From QVMM01 sp047030855 (GTDB taxonomy: Bacteria > Bacteroidota > Bacteroidia > Bacteroidales > Dysgonomonadaceae), in the NCBI GenBank assembly GCA_047030855.1, contig JBKYIJ010000008.1:1364001-1428000 (forward strand): a DNA stretch of 64,000 nt. The letters are read 5' to 3'. A model generated the notes under the pieces. The model was not told the DNA's origin. It searched no databases and saw nothing but the letters and a program-made list of their open reading frames with translations. Within the stretch, counting starts at the first letter, position 1. Each line of letters starts with the position of its first letter. Positions 46,764 to 56,007 of this stretch are shown piece after piece. The position numbers were made by a program, and so were the translations under genes.

Positions 46764-48140
46764 TTATTCAGCTTCGGCGTTTTCTTCTTCAAAAAGCTTT
46801 TTGAAATCGTCGAGCGAAAGTTCTTTTTCGGTCACGCCCAAAGTATTTTTAAGGTACTGGGTGATCTGTATTTCCATCGCCTTGTCAACAAGATTGCGTA
46901 CGGTGTCTTGTTTCTTAAGCATTTCGTTTGCATAATTTTCGACAATATTGTCGGGAAGGTTTGCCATTCCGTATTGGGCGAATTGTGCTTTTGTCGCATT
47001 TATGGCAACGGCTTTCACGTCCGCTTCTTCTATTTTAAGCTCGTTGTCTTTTACGATTTGCTCTTTTATGAGATGGAATTTCAGGTCTTCAAGAATTTTC
47101 GGATAGTCGGCTTCTATCGCTTCTTCCGTTTTGTCTTTGCCTGTCGCAAGCAGCCATCTTTTCAAGAAAGCGTCGGGGAACTGAACGTCTCCCGCTTTTT
47201 TCTCGAGCAGGGCTTTTGCGTCGATCAGGAATTTGTAATCGCTGTCAGGCGCTAATTGCTCCTGTATGCCCGATTTTACTTTTTCCCTGAATTCTTCAAC
47301 GGAAGTGACAACGCCTTCGCCGAATGCTTTGTCGAACAATTCCTGATTCAATTCGGCTTCCTGATAGCGGGTAATTTCCTTCACCGTGAAAGAAAATTCG
47401 GAAGAAATCGCTCCGAGCGATTCTTTTTGTACCTGAAGCAACGATGCGATTTCCGCCTCATTGTCGTCGTACGCTTTTGCAGGGTTGAAAACGATTACAT
47501 CTCCTGCCTTCGCTCCGACGAATTTGTTTTTCTCCGTTTCGTCTTTCATATACGACGGCATCAGGACTCCGCTTTCGACAGCGATTCCGCCTTCTTTCGG
47601 CTGTCCGTTTTCAAGTTCTTTTATTTCGCCTTTCAGCAGATCGGTTTCAACGGCATTTTCAGTGACGGTTTCATACTTGCCGTAGTTAGCTTTGTAAGAG
47701 CCGATCTGTTTTTCGAGCAACTCGTCGTCTACGGCTATCTTGTAGTAGTCGATCTTGTCCTTTTTGCTCAGGCTTATTTTTATTTCGGGAGCCAATGCAA
47801 TGTCGAAGAAGAAATCATAATCGCCTTCGTGTTCGAAATCAATCGGCTGTTGTTTTTCCAAGTTCGGAAGCGGTTCGCCCAAAACGTTCAGTTTGTTCTC
47901 GTCGATGTATTTGTAAAGGCTTTCACCTACAAGCTTGTTTATTTCTTCGGCAAGAATAGATTTCCCGTACATCTTCTTGATCATTCCCGCAGGAACGTGT
48001 CCCTGACGGAAGCCGGGAACATTGGCTTTTCGGCGGAAATCTTTTAAAGCTTTATTTAGTTTCTCTTCGTAATCCGATTTACTGACAGATATTTGTATCG
48101 TTGCGTTTGTACTGTCAATGTTTGTCTGAGATACATTCAT
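46764..48140 (-). CDS. tig: Trigger factor
   Basis: A 458-residue ribosome-bound chaperone and peptidyl-prolyl isomerase. The ribosome-docking loop reads VPGFRQGHVP (GFRxGxxP). The middle domain is more diverged than in E. coli, as is usual in Bacteroidetes. The C-terminal helical arms end in an acidic tail (EEENAEAE). Immediately upstream of clpP-clpX, a widespread order. Confidence 0.95.
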   Translation of the reverse strand: MNVSQTNIDSTNATIQISVSKSDYEEKLNKALKDFRRKANVPGFRQGHVPAGMIKKMYGKSILAEEINKLVGESLYKYIDENKLNVLGEPLPNLEKQQPIDFEHEGDYDFFFDIALAPEIKISLSKKDKIDYYKIAVDDELLEKQIGSYKANYGKYETVTENAVETDLLKGEIKELENGQPKEGGIAVESGVLMPSYMKDETEKNKFVGAKAGDVIVFNPAKAYDDNEAEIASLLQVQKESLGAISSEFSFTVKEITRYQEAELNQELFDKAFGEGVVTSVEEFREKVKSGIQEQLAPDSDYKFLIDAKALLEKKAGDVQFPDAFLKRWLLATGKDKTEEAIEADYPKILEDLKFHLIKEQIVKDNELKIEEADVKAVAINATKAQFAQYGMANLPDNIVENYANEMLKKQDTVRNLVDKAMEIQITQYLKNTLGVTEKELSLDDFKKLFEEENAEAE

Positions 48141-48227
48141 GTTGATGATCTGTTAAATTATATAATGATGTTGTTAATTATCCGTTCGGCTTCTTTTCTC
48201 CGAATAAGGAGCTGATTTTTAAGCCTG

Positions 48228-48259
48228 CAAAATTAATTTTAATTCCCGCAATATTCAAA
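48228..48259 (-). promoter_or_regulatory. Promoter of tig
   Basis: On the minus strand, TTTG (48256-48259), 20 bp, TAATTTTG (48228-48235): an ideal match, about 90 bases before the start codon. Confidence 0.8.
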
Positions 48260-48392
48260 CTTATTTATTTTTTTTTGAGAAATACTTTCGGAAATATTGT
48301 AAAAAGCGAATATCTGAGCCGAAATGATGATATAAAACATAGTTGCATAACAGTTTGTTGGCAATATTCTTCTCCGATTCGTGAAAAATACA

Positions 48393-48400
48393 TAACTTTG
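48393..48400 (+). promoter_or_regulatory. -7 element of the Crp/Fnr-type gene
   Basis: TAACTTTG, 36 bases before the ATG. No clear TTTG 19-21 bp upstream. Confidence 0.5.
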
Positions 48401-48435
48401 TATCGTATTGAAAGTTAAAAGCTCTTTATGCAGTT

Positions 48436-49143
48436 ATGGTAAAAGAAAGCACTTCTGTTGACGTGTCCTACATTTCAGCCAGTATCCCCGAATTGTGGAG
48501 TGTCCTGAATGATGAAGAAAGGAAAGAAATATCTGCCGGTGCAAAGATTCTCGAATTCAAGAAGAATGAAGTAATTTACTACGAGGACGAAACCCCCAAG
48601 GAACTTATGTGCCTGCTGAAAGGCAAGGTGAAAATTTATAAGACGGGAGTGGGCGGACGCAGCCAGATAATCAGAATGGTAAGACCTGTACAGTATTTCG
48701 GGTACAGAGCCTATTTCGCACAACAGCCGTATGTGACGGCAGCTTCGGCATTCGAGGCGTCGACCGTATGTTTTATTCCGATGGACATTGTCGAAAGGCA
48801 CGTAATGGATAACCCCAAGCTGGCAATGTTTTTTATAAGGGAGCTTGCCATTGATCTGGGAATAGCGGACGAGAGGGTGGTGAACCTTACCCAGAAGCAT
48901 ATCCGCGGGCGTTTAGCCGAATCTCTGATATTCCTGCTCGAAAACTACGGACTGGACGAGGACGGGGCGACGATAAGCATATACCTTTCCCGCGAAGATT
49001 TGGCAAACCTTTCCAATATGACAACTTCCAACGCAATCCGCACGCTTTCCACATTCGCCGAAGAACACATTATAGCCCTTGACGGAAGAAAAATCAAAAT
49101 AATCGACGAAGAAAGGCTCCGCAAAATCAGTAAAATCGGATGA
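48436..49143 (+). CDS. Crp/Fnr-family transcription regulator
   Basis: 235 residues. An N-terminal cyclic-nucleotide-type barrel (EVIYYEDETPKELMCLLKGKVKIY) is followed by a C-terminal winged HTH (LSREDLANLSNMTTSNAIRTLSTFAEEHII). There is no Cys cluster, so it is not an Fnr-type iron-sulfur sensor. The ligand is unknown. Its stop overlaps the start of the GH3-like gene (ATGA), so they are coupled. Confidence 0.9.
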   Translation: MVKESTSVDVSYISASIPELWSVLNDEERKEISAGAKILEFKKNEVIYYEDETPKELMCLLKGKVKIYKTGVGGRSQIIRMVRPVQYFGYRAYFAQQPYVTAASAFEASTVCFIPMDIVERHVMDNPKLAMFFIRELAIDLGIADERVVNLTQKHIRGRLAESLIFLLENYGLDEDGATISIYLSREDLANLSNMTTSNAIRTLSTFAEEHIIALDGRKIKIIDEERLRKISKIG

Positions 49144-50651
49144 TCGAAAAGGTTTTTCAGAAATACCTTGATTTTAAATATCGGGAAGTTGACCGTTTTA
49201 TTAATAATCCCGTCGAAACACAAGACAGGATTCTCCGTACTCTTTTGCAAAGGGCTCAAAATACATTCATCGGGAATAAGTTTTCCTTTTCCGAAATAAA
49301 AAACAAAGGCGATTTCAGAAATAACGTTCCCGTTTTTCACTACGAAGATTTACGCCCCTATCTGGATAAGATTATAGTCGACAGACAGCAGAATGTTTTA
49401 TGGGATAAGCCCGTGAAATGGTTTGCCATGTCGTCGGGAACGACAGAGGATAAAAGCAAATACATCCCCGTAACGCAGGAGTCGCTCACTCAGGGACATT
49501 ACAAGTGCGGGCAACAGATGCTTGCCATATACGGCAAAAACGTGCCGGACTCCAAATTCTTTTTCGGGAAAACGCTTGTTCTGGGCGGAAGCCGGCAGGT
49601 GAACAACATCGGTGAAGGTGTTTTTACGGGCGACATTTCCGCCGTGCTGACAAAGAACCTTCTTTTCTGGGCGAAATTGAGCCGCACGCCCGAAAAAATA
49701 TCCCTTCTGCCCGATTGGGAAGAAAAACTTGAAGCCCTTACCCGATATTCTATCAAGCACGATATCCGTGCTTTTATGGGAGTGCCTTCGTGGCTGCTGA
49801 TCCTGTTGAAAAAGATCAGGCATGATTCGGGAAGGGAACTGACCGATCTTTGGCCTAACCTTGAGGTGTTTTTTCACGGAGGCGTGAGTTTTACTCCGTT
49901 TGAGGAGCAGTACAGAAAACTGATCCGAAAACCCGATATGCACTATTGGGAAACTTATAACGCATCCGAAGGTTTCTTTGGCGTTCAGTTTTCCGAACAA
50001 TCGAAAGATATGTTGCTGATGCTCGATCATAATATCTATTACGAGTTTGTCCCCGCAGGCGAATGGGATTCGGCATCGCCCAGATCGCTGACGCTGGACG
50101 AGGTGAAAACGAGCGAAAACTATGCTTTGATTATAACCACCAACGGCGGACTGTGGCGGTACATGATCGGCGACACCATTGAGTTCACGTCAACCGATCC
50201 TTATCTGTTTAAAATAACGGGCAGGACAAAGAGCTTTATCAATGCCTTCGGCGAAGAGCTGATTATCGACAATGCCGAAAAAGCGCTTAAAGCCGCATGT
50301 GGAAAAACATCCGCGCAGATAACCGAATATACCGCCGCCCCGATCTATTTCGGAGACGACAATACGGGAGTTCACGAATGGCTGATAGAATTTGAATCCG
50401 AACCTGCGAGCGTCGATGATTTCGCGAAGATACTCGACGATGAGTTGAAAAAAGTGAATTCCGACTACGAAGCCAAACGCAGCTACAACCTGTCGTTGCA
50501 GCAACCTGTGGTGCGAAGCCTGCCGAAAGGCACGTTTCTGAAATGGCAGGAATCGGTCGGCAAGCTTGGCGGACAAAACAAAGTGCCCCGACTTTCCAAC
50601 AACCGCGATTATGTCGATCGCATACTCTCTTTTCTCAAGGCGGAAAAATAA
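49140..50651 (+). CDS. GH3-like acyl-adenylating enzyme
   Basis: 503 residues of the GH3 superfamily, in which plant members join amino acids to auxin or jasmonate. Adenylation motifs: SSGTTEDKSKYIPVT near residue 97 (phosphate loop), ETYNASEGFFG and WRYMIGDTIEF. A C-terminal part (GTFLKWQESVGKLGGQNKVPRL) matches the family end. Bacterial GH3 proteins are common in Bacteroidetes; their substrates are unknown to me. Coupled to the Crp-type regulator upstream. Confidence 0.88.
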   Translation: MIEKVFQKYLDFKYREVDRFINNPVETQDRILRTLLQRAQNTFIGNKFSFSEIKNKGDFRNNVPVFHYEDLRPYLDKIIVDRQQNVLWDKPVKWFAMSSGTTEDKSKYIPVTQESLTQGHYKCGQQMLAIYGKNVPDSKFFFGKTLVLGGSRQVNNIGEGVFTGDISAVLTKNLLFWAKLSRTPEKISLLPDWEEKLEALTRYSIKHDIRAFMGVPSWLLILLKKIRHDSGRELTDLWPNLEVFFHGGVSFTPFEEQYRKLIRKPDMHYWETYNASEGFFGVQFSEQSKDMLLMLDHNIYYEFVPAGEWDSASPRSLTLDEVKTSENYALIITTNGGLWRYMIGDTIEFTSTDPYLFKITGRTKSFINAFGEELIIDNAEKALKAACGKTSAQITEYTAAPIYFGDDNTGVHEWLIEFESEPASVDDFAKILDDELKKVNSDYEAKRSYNLSLQQPVVRSLPKGTFLKWQESVGKLGGQNKVPRLSNNRDYVDRILSFLKAEK

Positions 50652-50706
50652 ATTTCGATTAAATTATACCAAAACAGGCTTTTATTTGTTTAACAAATGA
50701 AGAAGG

Positions 50707-50738
50707 TTTGAGTAATCCTCAAGAAATCATTAATTTTG
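50707..50738 (+). promoter_or_regulatory. Promoter of porX-tsaE
   Basis: TTTG (50707-50710), 20 bp, TAATTTTG (50731-50738), followed by a GAAAGGA ribosome-binding-like stretch before the ATG at 50759. Confidence 0.8.
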
Positions 50739-50758
50739 AGCAAAAGAAAGGATAGAAT

Positions 50759-52306
50759 ATGGCAAAAAATAAGATACTGTGGGCTGACGACGAGATAGAC
50801 ATGTTGCGTCCTCACGTCCTTTTCCTCGAAGAAAAAGGATACGACATAACCACCGTAAACAGCGGACAGGACGCTCTGGATGCCTGTAAGGAAGAAGAGT
50901 TTGATCTTGTTTTTCTGGACGAGAACATGCCCGGCTTGAGCGGTTTGGAAACACTGTCTTTCATCAAGGAAAGTAATCCGAACATCCCTGTTATCATGAT
51001 TACCAAGAGTGAGGATGAAGGGATAATGACAAACGCGATCGGGAAAAAAATTGCCGATTATCTGATAAAACCCGTCAATCCCAACCAGATACTTTTGTCG
51101 ATAAAAAAGAACCTGCACAAAGACGACATCGTAACCTCGGTGACGCTTGAGAGTTATCGTGAAGAATTCGGCAATGTTGGCACGCTGATCAATAACGCCT
51201 CTAATTATGACGATTGGGCGGACGTTTACCGCAAATTAGTCTATTGGGAAATAGAACTGACCGACTCCCAGAATCCTTTGCTCGAACTGCTGAAATCTCA
51301 GAAACAGGAAGCGAATAACGCATTCTGCAAATACATAAGACGAAATTATGAGGATTGGATGGCAGGTTCGGACGATCGTCCGTTGATAAGCCCCGATTTA
51401 TTTCACAAAAAAGTATTTCCGTTATTGGATAACGGCGAAAAGATATTTTTTATTCTGATCGATAATTTCCGCCTCGATCAATGGTGGGCGGTAAAAGAAC
51501 TGCTTTCGCCCAACTTTACGTTTAACGAAGAGCTGTATTACAGCATATTGCCAACGGCAACCCAGTATGCGCGAAACTCTATATTTTCGGGGCTGATGCC
51601 TACCCAGATCAGCGAAATGTTTCCCGATCTTTGGGTGGACGAAGATGAGGAAGAAGGCAAAAACCTGAACGAAGAGCCTCTTATTGCCACTCAGATCGAG
51701 CGTTTCAGGAAGAAATACACTTTTTCATATCACAAACTGCTGACTTCCGCCAACGGCGAAAAGCTGATCCATAATATCAGCAATCTGCTCAACAATCAGT
51801 TGAACGTGGTGGTTATAAACTTTGTCGATATGCTTTCCCATGCCCGCACCGATTCGAAAATGATTCGGGAACTGGCTTCTGACGAAGCGGCTTATCGTTC
51901 CCTCACAAAGTCGTGGTTCAAACACTCGAGTACGAGCGAGCTGCTTTCGGCAATTGCGGAGAAAGGATATAAAATAGTGCTCACTACCGATCACGGAACT
52001 ATCCGCGTAAAGAATGCGATAAAGGTTGTCGGAGATAAGAATACGAACACAAATCTTCGTTACAAGCTGGGCAAGAACCTGAATTACGATCCGAAAAAGG
52101 TTTATGAAATAAAAAATCCGTCTAAAGCAGGATTGCCTGCTCCCAATATTTCGACAAAGTATATCTTTGCCCAGAACGAAGATTTTTTTGCTTATCCCAA
52201 CAACTATAATTACTACGTATCGTACTATACCGATACGTTCCAGCACGGGGGAATTTCGATGGAAGAAATGATAATCCCCTACATCACAATGACTGCTAAA
52301 AAATAA
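50759..52306 (+). CDS. porX: PorX, two-component regulator of type IX secretion
   Basis: 515 residues. An N-terminal receiver domain has the phosphorylated Asp in LVFLDENMPG (about residue 54) and a conserved Lys in YLIKPVNP. A helical linker follows. The C-terminal PglZ/alkaline-phosphatase-like domain has metal-binding residues in ILIDNFRLDQW, the catalytic-Thr region YSILPTATQYARN, and TTDHGTIRVKN. This receiver-PglZ fusion is PorX. In Porphyromonas and Flavobacterium it controls T9SS genes and hydrolyses nucleotide substrates. The window also holds a T9SS cargo gene at 3.7 kb. Confidence 0.93.
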   Translation: MAKNKILWADDEIDMLRPHVLFLEEKGYDITTVNSGQDALDACKEEEFDLVFLDENMPGLSGLETLSFIKESNPNIPVIMITKSEDEGIMTNAIGKKIADYLIKPVNPNQILLSIKKNLHKDDIVTSVTLESYREEFGNVGTLINNASNYDDWADVYRKLVYWEIELTDSQNPLLELLKSQKQEANNAFCKYIRRNYEDWMAGSDDRPLISPDLFHKKVFPLLDNGEKIFFILIDNFRLDQWWAVKELLSPNFTFNEELYYSILPTATQYARNSIFSGLMPTQISEMFPDLWVDEDEEEGKNLNEEPLIATQIERFRKKYTFSYHKLLTSANGEKLIHNISNLLNNQLNVVVINFVDMLSHARTDSKMIRELASDEAAYRSLTKSWFKHSSTSELLSAIAEKGYKIVLTTDHGTIRVKNAIKVVGDKNTNTNLRYKLGKNLNYDPKKVYEIKNPSKAGLPAPNISTKYIFAQNEDFFAYPNNYNYYVSYYTDTFQHGGISMEEMIIPYITMTAKK

Positions 52307-52313
52307 TAACCGA

Positions 52314-52727
52314 ATGAATATCACAATAGAATCGCTCGATAAGATAGATGAGGCTGCCGCGCAATTTGTCTCTCAAATGGGCAATAACACCGTTTTTGCT
52401 TTCTACGGCGAAATGGGTGCGGGAAAGACGACCTTTATCAAGGCAATATGCGAACGGCTCGGAGTGGAAGATGTAATAAACAGCCCTACGTTTGCCATAG
52501 TCAACGAATATCGCTCGGACAGCGGAGAGCTGATTTATCATTTCGACTTTTATCGTATAAATAAACTCGAAGAGGTTTTTGACTTCGGTTACGAAGATTA
52601 TTTCTACAGCGGCAGCATTTGTTTCATCGAGTGGCCCGAAAAGATAGAAACCCTATTGCCGCATGATACGGTAAAAGTATTTGTCGAAGAACAGGCAGAC
52701 AAATCACGCAAGGTCGTCATCAAATAA
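52314..52727 (+). CDS. tsaE: TsaE, ATPase for t6A tRNA modification
   Basis: 137 residues. Walker A GEMGAGKTTFIKAI, the switch NSPTFAIVNEY and the FDFYRI motif define TsaE (YjeE). It works with TsaB and TsaD to make N6-threonylcarbamoyladenosine in tRNAs that read ANN codons. It starts 7 bases after porX. Confidence 0.95.
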   Translation: MNITIESLDKIDEAAAQFVSQMGNNTVFAFYGEMGAGKTTFIKAICERLGVEDVINSPTFAIVNEYRSDSGELIYHFDFYRINKLEEVFDFGYEDYFYSGSICFIEWPEKIETLLPHDTVKVFVEEQADKSRKVVIK

Positions 52728-52764
52728 CCTTGTGACTATACAGTCTCTCTTCCCGTAGCTTTAA

Positions 52765-53103
52765 TTAAACGTGATTAAAACGCCTCGGGGAGTTTTCGTT
52801 TAATATGTCCATTAATTTATTATGCTTTTTGCACAACCCGCGTACCGAAAAATAGCATAACGTGCCTAATATTATGAAGAAGAGTACCAAAACAGACATT
52901 CCTGCGAGAGCAAGGCTGCCCGTGATGTATGCCGTAATTGACAGTGCCGAAAAGACGATACAGGCAACTATGACGGCATTCCAGCCGATCTTCGACCTCA
53001 CAAGGGGCATATCCCTGTTCTTTTCGCGTTTGCGTCCTCTGTATTCGTAATCGTATTCTAAACCAAACGGATTACCGTTTTCATCAAGTATATTCATAGC
53101 CAT
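52765..53103 (-). CDS. Small membrane protein, two TM helices
   Basis: 112 residues from MAMNILDENGN. A polar N-terminus (NPFGLEYDYEYRGRKREKN) is followed by two hydrophobic helices (VIVACIVFSALSITAYITG; AGMSVLVLFFIILGTLCYF) and a basic end. Not recognised. Upstream ATG codons in the same frame overlap the neighbouring gene, so I chose 53103 (53097 is also possible). It starts 4 bases after that neighbour and is surely co-transcribed with it. Confidence 0.65.
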   Translation of the reverse strand: MAMNILDENGNPFGLEYDYEYRGRKREKNRDMPLVRSKIGWNAVIVACIVFSALSITAYITGSLALAGMSVLVLFFIILGTLCYFSVRGLCKKHNKLMDILNENSPRRFNHV

Positions 53104-53107
53104 GATT

Positions 53108-53884
53108 TTATTTATTAGCATCGGGACGCTTAATATAGTCCACCTCAATAATGTCCGTTTTCTTCCGTAAATCTTCCTCCTTCTCCTGTTCTTGTTCCGA
53201 CAAACCCGTAAGTTCGATACGCCTTAAGCGCTCATCCTGTTCCCTGTATTTCGCGAGGCTGTATACTTCGGAGGTGGAGGAAGCAAAAGCTGCCGCCGAA
53301 GTATCGAACAACTCTAACAACTTATCCTTATCTTTTATCTTGTACATTTCCATCGGGTCTAACCGAGTAGAGTTTCTCTTTAATATGAGCGAATCGCCGC
53401 TAATTCGTTCAACCCTGAAAACCATAAGGGCACTCGGTTGATCCGTGTCGACATAAAATGATGTCATAACATTGGCTAATATTATATCGCCCGGTTCGGG
53501 ATTCTGGAAGTATTCGACCTGGGTCTTTTTCTTGTTGTCATTGCTTATCCCCGAATAGAAAAAAGCGGCGATAAGAATGACAATGGCACTTAATGTCAGT
53601 GGCAAAAACAATCGTTTTTTCCACATACCATGCACAAGCGGTAGCATCTTGTCCGCTTCGGCTTTCATACTATCCGTCCATAGCAATACGGGAACAGGCT
53701 GGTTGGTGCCTATGCTGTGAGCCTTCACTAGTTTTCGTGTTCCGTTCAGGGGTATTCCGAAACAAGTGATATAACGCTGTATAACAGCCAAAGCTATGCC
53801 TTTGTTTCCGCCTAACGGATCATATTCCTCCTTATACAACCTTTCCAGATAAATCTGTTCTTTTATTGTGAAAACTAAAACCAT
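53108..53884 (-). CDS. Single-pass membrane protein of unknown function
   Basis: 258 residues. A soluble N-terminal part of about 90 residues (VLVFTIKEQIYLERLYKEEY, then HSIGTNQPVPVLLWTDSMKAEADK) precedes one TM segment (LFLPLTLSAIVILIAAFFYSG). A C-terminal domain follows (EPGDIILANVMTSF, LMVFRVERISGDSLIL). The last 50 residues are charged and helical (LRRIELTGLSEQEQEKEEDLRKK), perhaps a coiled coil. Forms a pair with the small membrane protein downstream. No family recognised. Confidence 0.65.
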   Translation of the reverse strand: MVLVFTIKEQIYLERLYKEEYDPLGGNKGIALAVIQRYITCFGIPLNGTRKLVKAHSIGTNQPVPVLLWTDSMKAEADKMLPLVHGMWKKRLFLPLTLSAIVILIAAFFYSGISNDNKKKTQVEYFQNPEPGDIILANVMTSFYVDTDQPSALMVFRVERISGDSLILKRNSTRLDPMEMYKIKDKDKLLELFDTSAAAFASSTSEVYSLAKYREQDERLRRIELTGLSEQEQEKEEDLRKKTDIIEVDYIKRPDANK

Positions 53885-54051
53885 ACCTAAAATGTTTGTG
53901 TTTGAATCTGTTCAGATTTCAAATTTATCAAATATTCTTACTGAAAAATAATGTAATGATAATAAAATTTGAAAATATATCCTATATATTAAAAATACAA
54001 CTGTTCCGAACTTCTTTGTATAAGCACTCATTATAAATAATTTAAAATACA

Positions 54052-54083
54052 TTTGGAATAAGTCAATAAATTTTCTATCTTTG
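54052..54083 (+). promoter_or_regulatory. Promoter of rimP-nusA
   Basis: TTTG (54052-54055), 20 bp, TATCTTTG (54076-54083), an ideal match. It starts a leader of about 50 bases. Confidence 0.85.
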
Positions 54084-54093
54084 CACTCGGAAT

Positions 54094-54124
54094 AGGAAGA
54101 GGAGGCGGGAGCTTCCTCTTTTTC
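54094..54124 (+). promoter_or_regulatory. Hairpin in the rimP leader
   Basis: AAGAGGA / TCCTCTT with a ten-base loop, followed by TTTC. AGGAAG / CTTCCT offers an overlapping alternative pairing. It resembles a small attenuator just after the start of transcription. NusA, encoded in this operon, could act on it. Confidence 0.5.
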
Positions 54125-54140
54125 ATTGACTTTTTAGAAA

Positions 54141-54614
54141 ATGACAGACAAAAACCATATAGAGAATATCGTTAACGATTACCTGACGGAAAGCGGTTTC
54201 GACCTGTTTCTGGTGGAAGTGAACGTGAGGGCGGGAAACCTGATTTCGGTAGAAATCGATGCCGACAGAGGCGTCTCGATCGACGATTGTGTTTCTTTAA
54301 ACAAACATATAGAGTCAAAACTCGATCGTGAAGAAGAAGATTTTGAGCTCGAAGTGGGTTCGGCAGGAATTTCCTCACCTTTCAAAATTCCGCGGCAATA
54401 TCGGAAAAATATCGGCAACGAAGTCGAAGTTTTGACAAAAAGCGGGCAAAAGCTTTCGGGAGTGCTTAAAAGTTCTGACGATAAAGGGTTTGTCGTGACG
54501 ATAACCAAAATGGTGAAACCCGAAGGAGCGAAACGCAAAACAGCCGTTGAGGAAGATTTGCCTTTCGGATATGACGAAGTGAAATATACAAAATACTTAA
54601 TAAGATTCAAATAA
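54141..54614 (+). CDS. rimP: Ribosome maturation factor RimP
   Basis: 157 residues. N-terminal alpha-beta domain (LVEVNVRAGNLISVEIDADRGVSIDDCVSLNKHIESKLD), then the ELEVGSAGISSPF motif and a C-terminal SH3-like barrel. Needed for 30S assembly. First gene of rimP-nusA, 5 bases upstream of nusA; infB follows with its own promoter. Confidence 0.95.
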   Translation: MTDKNHIENIVNDYLTESGFDLFLVEVNVRAGNLISVEIDADRGVSIDDCVSLNKHIESKLDREEEDFELEVGSAGISSPFKIPRQYRKNIGNEVEVLTKSGQKLSGVLKSSDDKGFVVTITKMVKPEGAKRKTAVEEDLPFGYDEVKYTKYLIRFK

Positions 54615-54619
54615 ATATT

Positions 54620-55876
54620 ATGGCTAAAAAAGAAGTTATAAGTCTGATAGATACTTTTTCGGAATTTAAGGAACTGAAAAATATAGATCGGATGACGATG
54701 ATTAATGTTATCGAGGATTCTTTTCGTAACGTTATTTCGAAAATGTTCGGTACGGATGAAAATTACGACGTGATTATCAACCCCGACAAAGGAGACTTGG
54801 AAATATGGCGTAACAGGACTATCGTCGAAGACGATCAGCTGGAAGACTCCAATACTCAGATAACACTCTCCGAAGCTAAGAAGATCGAAGAAGACTTTGA
54901 AGTGGGAGAAGAGGTTACGGATGAGGTTTTCTTTGAGAATTTCGGACGCCGCGTCATTCTTAATCTTCGTCAGACATTGGCTTCCAAGATATTGGAACTT
55001 CAGAAAGACAGCCTGTATAACAAATACAAAGAAAAAGTCGGCGAAATAGTTTCGGGCGAAGTATATCAGATATGGAAAAAAGAAATATTGCTGCTCGACG
55101 ATGAAAAGGAAGAACTGTTGCTGCCTAAAACAGAACAGATTCCTAGCGATTTTTTCCGTAAAGGAGAAACCGTGCGTGCAGTTGTTGCCCGCGTGGAAAA
55201 CAAGAACAACAATCCGAAGATCATTCTGTCCCGGACATCGCCCGTGTTTCTGGAAAGGCTGTTTGAACTTGAAGTTCCTGAAATAAACGACGGCTTGATC
55301 ACGATAAAGAGCATAGCCCGTATTCCCGGCGAAAGAGCGAAGGTTGCGGTAGAGTCGTACGACGACCGCATCGATCCCGTAGGAGCTTGCGTAGGGATGA
55401 AAGGATCGCGTATACACGGAATTGTGAGAGAGTTGAGAAACGAGAATATCGACATCATCAACTATACGACTAATATGAACCTTTACATACAGCGTGCGTT
55501 AAGCCCTGCGAAAATATCGTCGATCAAACTGAACGAAGCGGAAAAACGCGCGGAGGTGTTCCTCCGTCCCGAAGAAGTTTCTCTGGCGATAGGGAAAGGC
55601 GGTTTGAACATCAAGCTCGCCAGCATGCTGACAGGGTATATTATCGACGTGTACCGCGATATTGACGACTTTGACGAGGAAGATATCTATTTGGACGAAT
55701 TCCGCGACGAAATCGACGAATGGGTAATCGAGCAACTGAAGAAAGTAGGCTGTGTAACAGCCAAAAATGTTTTGGCGGCAGACAGGGACAAGCTTATTAA
55801 CGAAGCTGATCTGGAAGAAAGTACGGTAGATGAGGTGCTTGCGATATTACGCGCAGAGTTCGAGGATGAAGAATAA
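54620..55876 (+). CDS. nusA: Transcription factor NusA
   Basis: 418 residues. RNAP-binding N-domain, S1 domain (GEIVSGEVYQIWKKEILL), KH1 with the VGACVGMKGSRIHGIVRELRNENIDII motif, KH2 (LAIGKGGLNIKLASMLTGY) and a short acidic C-terminal region (one helical-hairpin unit, not the two acidic repeats of E. coli). It acts in pausing, termination and rRNA antitermination, and boxA sites are present in the rRNA operon of this window. Confidence 0.97.
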   Translation: MAKKEVISLIDTFSEFKELKNIDRMTMINVIEDSFRNVISKMFGTDENYDVIINPDKGDLEIWRNRTIVEDDQLEDSNTQITLSEAKKIEEDFEVGEEVTDEVFFENFGRRVILNLRQTLASKILELQKDSLYNKYKEKVGEIVSGEVYQIWKKEILLLDDEKEELLLPKTEQIPSDFFRKGETVRAVVARVENKNNNPKIILSRTSPVFLERLFELEVPEINDGLITIKSIARIPGERAKVAVESYDDRIDPVGACVGMKGSRIHGIVRELRNENIDIINYTTNMNLYIQRALSPAKISSIKLNEAEKRAEVFLRPEEVSLAIGKGGLNIKLASMLTGYIIDVYRDIDDFDEEDIYLDEFRDEIDEWVIEQLKKVGCVTAKNVLAADRDKLINEADLEESTVDEVLAILRAEFEDEE

Positions 55877-55882
55877 CACTTA

Positions 55883-55914
55883 TTTGGTTGTTAAGTATAT
55901 TCTTGATATTTTTG
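55883..55914 (+). promoter_or_regulatory. Promoter of infB
   Basis: TTTG (55883-55886), 20 bp, TATTTTTG (55907-55914), in the 131-base gap after nusA, so infB can be transcribed apart from rimP-nusA. Confidence 0.75.
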
Positions 55915-56007
55915 CATAATGTCGGACGTCGGTTCTATCCTTCCGTAAAAGCTTGTGTAAATAGATTTTCTGGCTGTTCATTTTTGTGTTAGATTTAAAA
56001 ATAATAT

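Noticed and set aside
47256..48047. 263-codon open frame antisense to trigger factor
   Set aside because: Shadow of tig; Phe/Val-rich, no motif.
54179..55417. 412-codon open frame antisense to rimP and nusA
   Set aside because: Composition artefact opposite two certain genes; no family likeness.
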